The translations under genes and the position numbers were made by a program. The notes below the pieces were generated by a model, which was given only the letters and a program-made list of their open reading frames with translations, ran no database searches and was not told the DNA's origin. A stretch of DNA of 64,000 nucleotides from assembly GCA_963930775.1 (NCBI GenBank), contig OZ005701.1, positions 8,501,669-8,565,668 on the forward strand. Direction: 5' to 3'. Numbering within the stretch: position 1 is the first letter of the stretch; each line of letters opens with the position of its first letter. Positions 41,201 to 64,000 of the stretch are shown piece after piece. Origin of the DNA: Cliona cf. orientalis (Eukaryota; Porifera; Demospongiae; Clionaida; Clionaidae).

Positions 41201-42657
41201 TAAGTTACTTCCTTGTTCATTTTTTACCATGATTTCTAGAGTTGCTATGCTAGGCTATAGAGTTGTACCTGACCATACTGATCTGTTTGTTTATCTGATT
41301 TCATAGGGAGATGGGAGCGAACCTACCCTTCCCCATGGCCCTTGTCGAGACCAGTCTTCATTAAAACTTGGAAATTATAGAGTAGCTGCTGCAGAGGTAA
41401 ACTCTATAGTATTGCAATTAGAGTATGTTATCTGAATCATCACTTTTGCTTCAGGAATGCGAAGACACCTTAAAACTCATGGAAAACCCAATAGAGCCAA
41501 TAAATACTAAAACTAACTTAAAGGTGAAATGTGCATTTACCCTACATAGTGTCCTAGGTAAGCACCTGTGGGCATGCTTAAACATAACTCGCGATTTTGG
41601 CCTGCATGGAAGCTTACGGGATTAATATCCAATACATTTGTATAGAAGCTGCGCTTGAATGTGATACATGGGCGCTTGCCTGGGACACAACGGTATTCTC
41701 TCAGTTTTGCAAATTTGAGATTACACCATATTTTTGTTTTCGATCGATGACTCAGTATGTATCACTATTGCATCTTAATTAGAACAATATTAATAAGCAC
41801 CCTCACACTATTACCTATTGTCCATATAGGATTCAAAGTGGAAATGCAATTACTTTCGAAGCATTCGACCTTTAGCATGGATAATAGTCATTGGAGATGC
41901 TGTACACAACTTTGCCGACGGCATCACCCTTGGAGCAGCCATCTCTCAGAGCCTCTCTCTCGGACTGAGCACCACCATTGCCGTTGTTCTACATGAGGTT
42001 CCTCATGAGCTGGGTAAGTTTGAGGGACTAGCTGCTATAAATTATAGCTAGAGACGTCTATGAATTACACAATCAATTGCAGTACTTCTGACACTGTGAA
42101 CAATGTTAAAAATTCAAATTTAATGTATTTCAGTTGCCACCGGTACATTTTCCTCAGGTAACTATGCCATACTTCTCTCCGCTGGCCTTTCGTGGTATGC
42201 CGCTCTACTCCTCAATTTTTTCTCCTCTCTGACTGCCATTGTTGGCTTCTTTGTGGGTGTGGCCATTGGAACAGAAAGTGAAGAGTCAACTAAGTGGATT
42301 CTGACGCTTGCTGTTGGACTGTTCCTCTATGTGGCACTAGTGGATTTGGTAAGATATAGATTATATAGACTACGTAGTCTATATGATCTATGGGTAAGAT
42401 ATGCCACTACTATCAATCTTGATTCTCTCTCCCTCCAATCCTCCCCCCTCTCTCTTTCTTCTCTCTGCCCCTCTCTTCCGCTCCCCATTCTCCCTCCCTC
42501 CCTCCCTCTATAGCTTCCTGAGCTCATACATTCGAATGAAAAGGGCTGTAAGCGAATCGTGAAGATTCTGGTTGCCAATGTTGGGTTCTTCATATCCTTC
42601 ACCATCTTGCTTCTGATAGCAGTCTATGAAGACAATCTCAATAATTTAATCAAATAA
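38269..42657 (+). CDS. ZIP zinc transporter, LIV-1-like, copy 5
   Basis: Eleven exons join in phase (494 aa): 38269-38401, 39311-39369, 39963-40086, 40348-40512, 40626-40810, 40866-41006, 41307-41396, 41455-41523, 41830-42013, 42158-42348, 42514-42657. Same plan as copies 3 and 4, with HNFADG and HEVPHELGN. Exon 4 has a local six-base duplication (TGTACA) that adds a Thr-Cys pair before the conserved CDAIYGF, giving an extra ectodomain cysteine. The signal peptide reads DAKST where the others read DARST. Intron 3 has a GC donor (GAAG|GCAAGA). The 5' splice site after exon 10 is followed by a small palindromic insert that duplicates the donor sequence. Confidence 0.9.
38486..38521 (-). promoter_or_regulatory. 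MRE-TATA cassette in intron 1 of ZIP copy 5
   Basis: Minus strand: TGCACACGGCAC (38521-38510), then TATAAAAG (38493-38486). Only one MRE is kept here; the second appears deleted relative to copies 3, 4 and 6. Confidence 0.6.
38925..39142. repeat. MITE with TACCGTATCTGATCTAATTA ends
   Basis: The left end ACCGTATCTGATCTAATTAA is inverted at the right as TTAATTAGATCAGATACAGG, next to GGCGCG words. The interior repeats GGTGGCGCGC motifs. In ZIP copy 5 intron 1. Confidence 0.85.
39459..39943. repeat. Foldback element with long inverted arms and internal tandem copies
   Basis: About 100-bp arms: AGTCTCATGTACCAGACCAC at 39459 against GTGGTCTGGTACACGAGACT at 39924-39943, and GATGTATTGCATCACCAGCG against CGCTGGTGATGCAATACATC. 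Between them GTGGATATGACCAATGAGAT occurs twice (about 39570 and 39701). In ZIP copy 5 intron 2; absent from the matching introns of copies 3, 4 and 6. Confidence 0.9.
41538..41695. repeat. MITE with TACCGTAGTGTCC-type ends, in ZIP copy 5 intron 8
   Basis: A more diverged copy of the element at 36350, at the same place in the paralogous intron. Ends TACCCTACATAGTGTCCTAG and CTGGGACACAACGGTA. Confidence 0.8.
42347..42400. repeat. Palindromic insert duplicating a 5' splice site
   Basis: GGTAAGATAT appears at 42349 (the exon 10 donor) and again at 42393. Between them is a perfect 22-bp palindrome at 42363-42384 centred on TACGTA. Copies 3, 4 and 6 have only one GGTAAGATAT here. Confidence 0.8.
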
Positions 42658-43874
42658 ATTTGAACTTATTATCTTGACTTTAGCAATAAATTACTAGGAT
42701 TTTCAATAGTTTAAATAATTATACTAGTTGGGCTTCTCTCTATTTGAATTTGGTTTCATTTTGTGTTATTAAAATTAATGGCATAATATTATTAATATTA
42801 TATTATTATAGTACAAACTATGATTTGGATATCATCAAGGGCTTATAGACCCCAAAGGGGGAGAGGGCATGTAACTACCATAGTGTCCTGTGTATCTAAC
42901 AAAATTCAGATCAAATAGTGGTTTGTAACTAATTATAGTAACAGCTGCAGTCTAGCTTTCACTATGCATATTAAGGAGTTTTACTATTTTTAGGTTACAT
43001 ATGAATTTTGCCAGGTGTCAACTCTCATGCCCTCTTCTCCTTTAGGAGTCTATTAGCCCTGCCTTTTCGTCTACAGATGTGCATGACTGCGACTGTGGGC
43101 GGCGCCCCTGAGGGGGGATCATGCTGAAAATGTAGAGTGCAGGGGGCTTCATCAAGTTTTTATATAGCTTGCCTTACCACCATATGCATAGATATGGATG
43201 CTAGCTAGAAACCATTGGCTGCACATTCCAGGAGAAAGAAAACACTTCCTGCAAGTGTAGCTACATGTTTTGGGTGCATGCACACGAGAGACAGCTCTGA
43301 TAAAAAGACAGTTAATTAATTTTAGTTAATACCACCAGGACTCAAAGCATGGTGTCCACAGGAGGCCCTTGAGAGTGAAACACGAGAACTCCTGAAGAAT
43401 CTGCATGAGTGGCAACATAGTGGCTAGCTAGCTACACGTAACTATTTGAGTACTCTATATTGGATCGGGACTTCAAGAGCTCAGCTAAGGCAACGTAACG
43501 ATCAACATCATTAAAAATTTATAGGGACATAATTATTATGAGTTTCGTAGGGACCGCAGCTAATATTAATGAGCTCAGTATCAATAGATCTATGATCGAA
43601 CATACACTGTGTCAAGAGTTTATGTGAGCGTAAGCGCAAGGACGTGGAATTTCGTGATGCTCCTTGGCGGCTTGGGGGAATAATCCCTGTGATTAAATAC
43701 AGTCCGTGGGGACCACTTGCAATTGTATTTATTTCGCGTTCGTACCTCGTGACATGCCCATCACGTGCAAGCATAAAGGGTCACTTTCACAATCATTGCA
43801 ATAACAACGGACAAAGGATTGAAATACACGTCTGCAAAAACGAACCGTCCAGTCGATCATTCTTCGCAATCGTC
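42658..43874. other. Intergenic region between ZIP copies 5 and 6, with promoter and relic
   Basis: Holds the conserved 3'-flank block (43064-43175: GATCATGCTGAAAATGTAGA). A fragment at about 43189-43290 resembles ZIP intron 1 (GCTAGAAACCATTGGCTGCA, GGGTGCATGCACACGAGAG) but has no exon 1. The copy 6 promoter consists of CACGTG (43762-43767) and ATAAAGGG (43773-43780). Confidence 0.55.
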
Positions 43875-46800
43875 ATGGCTCCCTGGGCATTCAAGACCGT
43901 AAAATTTCTCGGCATCGCTGCTCTAGTGTGGTTCGGCATCTTCACTGCGCTGCCAGGACCCATAGTAGACGCAAGAAGTACGGCGGCCATGGTCAGTGAG
44001 CAAAGCGCACACAAACTAAAAAGTATGTCAACCGTAGACACAGATGTCTTGCTGCAAGTGTTTCGGGTGCATGCGCGGGAGCTTTTATATTGTACTACCT
44101 ACGGGAGAGTGCCGTGTGCAAGGGACCGGGATCGCGAAGGGGAGGTGAGGTACCGTGTGCAAAACAGGAACCAACGCCAGGGCCTGGGCAAGGGCCGGGG
44201 GCGGGGATGGAGTATGGGGATCTAGATTTAATGGAACGTGGAACGGGGAATAGGCACTATGACTAACGACCCTTTACCATGCTTATTAATGCGGTACGCT
44301 AGTGACTTCATACCAAGTTCTAGTCTTGGAATGCCATATCCAAGGGAGCTACTGAGGTGTGGGGAGAAATGACTCTAAGGCCAATCAAACTACATTATTA
44401 GTTTCTCGTCCACCCGTTTTTATATCATTCTATGCAGGCAGGCGGTCATTACATTATTTGGAATTTTGAGCCTTATGCACCTATCAATGTGATGCCCCAC
44501 TACCCCCCTTACGGGACATGTGGGGCAATACAGGGGATTTGACAGAATAATTAATCAATTGCCCCTACTAGGGGCTTCCTCTTTCTGTCAACTGCCCCAC
44601 CCACCCCCACCAAGGAACAAGGAATAACAAGGAGATTTGACTTGCAAGTATGATGGGTGTGACTTACCATGATGTAATTCGACCTATGACCTCCCAGTGA
44701 AGCACATGGAAGACTAGTAGCACAGCAGTTCTATAGATCTAGCGCGCTTATAGCGCTATAGCTAGCCTTGAGCTCTTCTTGCTATTATAAATCGAATCTA
44801 CAAAGTTTTCGCCAGTGTCTGCTATGAGGGTAAGTTTCCAGGGAAGTGATAGTTCTGGGGTGCTAGCTATAACAATGTGTGGGCGTGGCCAACTTGTCAC
44901 GATGATGGGGGAAGTCAAATCCCCCTGTGTGGGGCACAGATTTCTTGAAGAACCCCCCTGTATGACCCGTGTGCTGCCCGTAAGGGGGGTAGTGGGGCAT
45001 TACATTGATAGGTGCATTATAAGGAAGGCAGATGCAGTAGACGTGGGAGGTGACGAGAAACTAACATTCAAGTTTGTGTAGCCCAACTTCTTTTTAGGAA
45101 CATGTGTCATCAGTGGCACTAGTACTCGGCTGGATGCCAATAATTGTTATTTATGGCCTGGATCCATTTTTGTAGAGATGTTGATGCTGATAATTTTCCA
45201 GTAACAAGTTTATATAACATGTGCATGCCCAATTGGCATAGCTATGAGTAAAAATTGGTACAGGATTGTTAATCACTCATTCCACTATTCCATTCCACCG
45301 TTCCATATTCCATTGAATCTATGCTATAATACCAGTTACTGATGCATACACTGACAGATTTTGGGGAATTAGCTCATGGAGATCCAAAATTGGCCCACAC
45401 CCCCTCTGACGATCAGTCTGTAAGTTTTGATCCCATATGATCTGCCTGTGTTACATATTTATAGCACCCCCCCCCCCCCCAATTCAAATGACACCACATG
45501 CAGTGTGATGTTGATGGTCATGATTTGGCCCACAAATTCACTGAGCTCTCCAGCAAGCTGGATCTGGTGGACACTGACGGAGAACCATGCTCTGCCGAAG
45601 AACATCACATAACCAAAGGAAAACATGGCAAGATTTAATTTTGTATCGTGTCATAGTTAAATATGGCAGAAATTGTTAAATTTAGCAGTTGGATTACATC
45701 ATACAGATACTGCAGCAGATATAATTATAGTAGTACACTGCTACACACTGCACATTCCTTCCTTTATTCCTGTAGTTGGCAATCAAAACATTACAACCTC
45801 CTCCTGTGATGGAATCTATGGGTTTATTGAGCATCTGTTGATCGATCTTGATGTCACTGAATACTGTTGCCTGGCAGAGGATAACATTACCTGTGCTAAT
45901 AATGGTACCAGACCTAATACTGCACAAGGTAAAGGTGTATAAAAGAGCCAATATCAGTGTGAATCTTGTTGATGACACCCCCCCTCTCTCCCTGCAGCCT
46001 ATGGCTATGGTTTTCTAATGGTTACCTTTGTTAGCTTACTCTCTCTTATTGGACTGATCCTACTTCCATTCATAAGGAAAAACAGCAAACTAGCAGGTGT
46101 TTACCAGTACATCAGTACATTCTTAATTGCTCTTGGCACCTCAGCTGTTTTTTCTGGTGCCTTATTTCACTTGCTTCCAAGGGTAATGCAGATTAAACTT
46201 ATACCATACATGAAATTTAAGATCTGACACAATATTATAGATTCTAGGACTGGAAGACAATAAAGATGGATACTTCTACAAAGCTGCAGTCATCACTATT
46301 GGACTTTATTTGCTCTTCCTGTTTGAAGTAACCCTCCACTACTTCAATGCACACCCACATCACCATGGACAACATCAGCCAGTATGTATGATATTGCAGA
46401 TACACAATGTCATGGATTCTAGCATGCAGAAAAATGAACTATGTGCAGAATCATTCATTTATTGTGTCTGCATCAATGCCACATTATATATTCAGTGCTG
46501 TATGCTATGATAGTAGCTGTAGTTTAATACAATATCATGTATAATAGTATAATGTCATTTTAATGTGCTTACTATATAAATAGCTGAGTTTGAATGGATG
46601 CCATTTGAAGTTTATATATATGACATGAAGGTTTAGAGTAACAGTCACATAGGTGTGAGACAGTTGCCGAGTTACTCCCTTGTTTTCATGATTTCTAGAG
46701 TTGCTATGCTGGGCTATAGAGTTGTGCCTGACCATATCTGCTCATTTGTTTGATTTCATAGGAAGAGAGGAGAGACCAGTCTTCATCTAAAGCTGCTGCA

Positions 46801-48848
46801 GAGGTAAACTATAGCATTGCAATTAGAGTATGTTATCTGAATCATCATTAAATTTTTTGCTTCAGAAATATGGTGAAAAGTCAAAGCTCATTGAAAACTC
46901 AACAGTTACAACAGCCCCAATAAATACTAAAACTAAGGTGAAATGTGAATTTACCATAGTGTCCCGGTTAGGCACCTATGGGCACTTATACATAACTCAC
47001 GATTTTGGCCCGCATGGATGCTTGTATCACCCAGGATTAATATCCAATACATTTGCATAGAAGCTGCTATACAGTGGCCTATGGAGCTTATTTTGTGTCA
47101 AAAATCATGGATTTGATTTTTAGAGTGAAATACAATGTGATCAGGCAATATCAACTTCAAATTTGATATTCAATTTGATTTTCTGTTCGATTTTCAATTT
47201 ATGATCTTCAATTTGATTTTTCATTTGATTTTCTGTTCAATTTTCGCTTTGACTTTCGATTGTTCACATTCCATTGTTCTATAACCCAGATCAGGTTCCT
47301 ATGCTCATTTTCATGAGTGTAATGCTGTCTCTCAACAATAATTTACTTGCCTGGCGACCTTTATTAGTTTTTATTAGCAAGAATTAACCACTGCTGTGAG
47401 GTTCCTATCATTCGACTTGAGAGCAATATTTCACTTCGGTTTGTGCTGTATTGATTGTAATAAAAACGATGCAAGTTAAACGTAATTATTGTTGAGAGAG
47501 GATTGCACTTTAATGAAAATGACCAATGGAACCTGTTCTGGGTTATAGAATAATGGAATATGAAACGATTGAAAAGCAAGCAAAAATTGAACAGAGAATC
47601 AAGTGAAACTCAAATTGAAGATCACATTGTGAAAATCAAATCGAAAATCGAATGGAAAATCAAATTGAAAATCAAATTGAAAATCAAATCGAAAATCGAA
47701 TTGAAAATCAAATCGAAAATCAAATTGAAAATCAAATTGAAAATCGAATGAAAAGTCAAAATTTAAACTACGAACAAACTGAAAACTTTGTTTCACAGTT
47801 GATATTGCCCGATCACATTATATTTCACATTCTAAATCAAAATTCTGATTTTTGACACAAAATAAGCTCCATAGTGGCCCCTTGAAATGTGGTACATGGG
47901 TTTGGGTGCTTGCCCAGGACACTACGGTATTCTCTCAGTAAAAATATTGGTATTTTGTGAATTTGAGATTATGCCATATTTTTTTGTTTTCGATGGCTCA
48001 GTATGTATCCCTATTACATCATAAAGTTTAATAATAGCATGCACTCTTGTACTATTACTTATTAACCATATAGGCCGCAAAGTACTTTCAAAGTGTTCGA
48101 CCATTAGCATGGATAATAGTCATTGGAGATGCTGTACACAACTTTGCCGACGGCATCACCCTTGGAGCAGCCATCTCTCAGAGCCTCTCTCTTGGACTGA
48201 GCACCACCATTGCCGTTGTTCTACATGAGGTTCCTCATGAGCTGGGTAAGTTTGAGGGACTAGCTGCTATAAATATTATAGCTAGAGACGTTACATAGTC
48301 AACTGCAGTATCTTCTGACACTGTGAACAGTGTTGATGGAATGTCATGAAAAATCCAAATTTAATGCATTTCAGTTGCCACCGGTACATTTTCCTCAGGT
48401 AACTATGCCATACTTCTCTCCGCTGGCCTTTCGTGGTATGCCGCTCTACTCCTCAATTTTTTCTCCTCTCTGACTGCCATTATTGGGTTCTTTGTGGGTG
48501 TGGCCATTGGAACAGCAAGTGAAGAGTCAACTAAGTGGATTCTGACGCTTGCTGTTGGACTGTTCCTCTATGTGGCACTAGTGGATTTGGTAAGATATTA
48601 TGCCACTACTGTCAATCTTGATCCTCTCTCCCTCTAATCCTCCCCCCTCTCTCTTTCTTCTCTCTGCCCCTCTCTTCCACTCCCCATTCTTCCCTACTCT
48701 ATAGCTTCCTGAGCTCATACATTCGAATGAAAAGGGCTGCAAGCGAATCGTGAAGATTCTGGTTGCCAATGTTGGGTTCTACATATCCTTCACCATCTTG
48801 CTTCTGATAGCAGTCTATGAAGATAATCTCAATAATTTAATCAAATAA
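43875..48848 (+). CDS. ZIP zinc transporter, LIV-1-like, copy 6
   Basis: Eleven exons join in phase (477 aa): 43875-44022, 45358-45419, 45504-45627, 45776-45928, 45998-46182, 46241-46381, 46762-46803, 46866-46937, 48074-48245, 48399-48589, 48705-48848. Same plan as copies 3-5 ([20 protein letters not shown]). Exon 7 is only 42 nt; the cytosolic-loop segment with PPHGPC seen in copies 4 and 5 is missing. Intron 3 has a GC donor (CATG|GCAAGA). Intron 8 is enlarged by a MITE that itself contains a 794-bp foldback element. Last gene of the array; its 3' end converges with the myosin gene. Confidence 0.9.
44082..44161 (-). promoter_or_regulatory. MRE-MRE-TATA cassette in intron 1 of ZIP copy 6
   Basis: Minus strand: TGCACACGGT (44161-44152), TGCACACGGCAC (44120-44109), then ATATAAAAG (44090-44082). 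It faces exon 1, as in copies 3-5. Confidence 0.65.
44471..45024. repeat. Foldback element with about 43-bp inverted arms
   Basis: CCTTATGCACCTATCAATGT at the left is inverted at the right as ACATTGATAGGTGCATTATAAGG, and the arms continue through GATGCCCCACTACCCCCCTTACGG. It is in ZIP copy 6 intron 1 and has no counterpart in the other copies. Confidence 0.85.
46952..47930. repeat. TACCGTAGTGTCC MITE in ZIP copy 6 intron 8, interrupted
   Basis: Left end TACCATAGTGTCCCGG and right end CCAGGACACTACGGTA. The element is split by a younger foldback insertion at 47080-47873. Without it the MITE would be about the size of the copy 4 element. Confidence 0.85.
47080..47873. repeat. 794-bp foldback element nested in a MITE, 6-bp target duplication
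   Basis: Ends TATGGAGCTTATTTTGTGTC and GACACAAAATAAGCTCCATA are perfect inverted copies, and the arms extend several hundred bases. Both arms contain a short-period tandem repeat (GAAAATCAAATT on the right, its complement on the left). GTGGCC flanks it on both sides; ZIP copy 4 intron 8 has a single ACAGTGGCCCCTTG at the matching place. Confidence 0.92.
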
Positions 48849-49280
48849 ATTTGAACTTATTATCTTGACTTTAGCAATAAAATTACTACGATTTTCAATA
48901 ATTATTAATTAGGCTGTTTGGATTTGGCTTCAGTTTGCAATATTAAAAATATTATTAGCAATACAATTACTATAGGATTTTCAATAGTTTAAATTATTAG
49001 CTAGGCTGTTTGGACTTGGTTTCAGTTTGCGATATAAATATTATAATAATATTATCATATTTTTATTATTTCTGTAGTTCAAACTATGATTTGGATGTCG
49101 TTGCCTTTTCGTCTACAGACGGGACTGCGACTGTGGGCCCCCGAGTGGGGATCATGCTGAAAATGTAGAGTGCAGGGGGCTTCATCAACTTTAAAGCTTG
49201 CCTTGATCCTAGTATAATAAAATTTTAACAGGAGAGATATATACCGGACATAAGTGCATTGATATAAATTTATTGTGGAC
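48849..49280. other. Convergent intergenic region between ZIP copy 6 and the myosin gene
   Basis: Contains a duplicated AT-rich block (AGCAATA/TTTTCAATA/AGGCTGTTTGGA, near 48878 and 48958). It also has the third copy of the ZIP 3'-flank block (49098-49205: GATCATGCTGAAAATGTAGA). Confidence 0.6.
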
Positions 49281-57910
<8,630 letters not shown>

Positions 57911-57952
57911 TGTAGCCGCCGCAACTGCACTGCTTTTTACCTTTGCACACAA

Positions 57953-58422
57953 TCAAATTCTCTACATAAGCAGAAAACGCTTTACATTATATTCGCGTAC
58001 CAGCCCCACCCACCCCAGTGCGCGTACTGCTATGGAGGCTCATCAGATCGAAAATAAGAAGAAAAGTGGTGCTCAAGAAAAACAAACATTGCTGAATTTT
58101 AACATATTTCCACTTAGCTGGACTCACCTATTCGTATGGGTGAAGACAGAGCTTGAAATCTCTATTCCACCCCTTGCACTGAATGGGCGGTTCCTCGGTT
58201 CGCGATCTCCAATGTGATTACATCATATCGGACAGATAGGCGCCGTAAAGAAAATTTAACCCTTTCTGTGCGATATTCGACCCGCAATTTGAAGACATAG
58301 AAAGGATTTCTCTACAGCTTGAGCTCTATTGTCTCCAATACATACCGTCAATATAGCACCGAATAGCTACCTCAGAAGTTCAAGAAGAGGCTAAAAGTTT
58401 GAAAAAAGGAGCGAAAAGCGCC
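57953..58422. promoter_or_regulatory. Shared head-to-head promoter region of myosin I and RIC1
   Basis: About 0.47 kb separates the two start codons, which diverge. Richer in CpG than the introns (GCGCGTACTG, CGGTTCGCGATC). No clear TATA on either side. Likely a bidirectional promoter. Confidence 0.55.

Positions 58423-64000
<5,578 letters not shown>

Noticed and set aside
47560-47855. Open frames with repeated KIKLKIK / ENQIENQ peptides
   Set aside because: They translate the short-period tandem repeat inside the foldback element.

Overview
The window is genomic DNA of an early-branching animal, most likely a demosponge. Genes are split by many short, AT-rich introns full of small inverted-repeat elements and CT/GA microsatellites. 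The left half holds a complete hedgling gene (Hedgehog N-terminal domain + VWA + cadherin repeats + Ig + EGF + transmembrane), an architecture known from sponges, cnidarians and choanoflagellates but not from bilaterians. No retrovirus, Polinton or other virus-like element was recognised. The species cannot be named from the sequence.

Layout. 45-2079 (+): 3' part of a gene for a tail-anchored coiled-coil protein, tentatively ACBD5-like. 2811-14046 (+): hedgling, 16 exons, about 2369 residues. 14448-48848 (+): a head-to-tail array of six LIV-1-type ZIP (SLC39) zinc transporter genes, in two subfamilies (copies 1-2 and copies 3-6). 49281-57910 (-): a class I myosin, 26 exons, convergent with the last ZIP gene. 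58423-64000 (+): 5' part of RIC1 (Ypt6/Rab6 GEF subunit), divergent from the myosin across a gap of about 0.5 kb. Inside myosin introns, on the same minus strand, lie a full-length U2 snRNA-like gene (55628-55815) and a tandem array of about 21 copies of the U2 5' stem-loop (52931-53772). Gene models were built by hand by joining exons at splice sites; reading phase closes across every junction of the nine protein genes.

Main points for follow-up. (1) Intron 1 of all six ZIP genes carries one or two 12-bp matches to the metal response element (MRE, bound by MTF-1). In copies 3-6 an ATATAAAAG-type TATA box follows about 20 bp further on the minus strand, so each cassette looks like a metal-responsive promoter firing back through ZIP exon 1. 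High zinc could thereby switch off zinc import. (2) The U2 gene keeps all expected stems and the Sm site, but its branch-site-recognition sequence GUAGUA is changed. (3) The U2-derived array is a repeat I cannot place. (4) The hedgling Hedge domain has lost two of three zinc ligands and most calcium ligands. (5) A mobile-element-containing insert at a ZIP 5' splice site moved the exon end in three paralogues, and a later foldback element inserted into it leaves clear empty sites in the other two.

How the genes may work together: the six ZIP proteins are predicted zinc/metal importers under shared regulation. Hedgling is a cell-surface adhesion/signalling receptor-like protein. Myosin I and RIC1 both serve membrane traffic, but their pairing may be chance.
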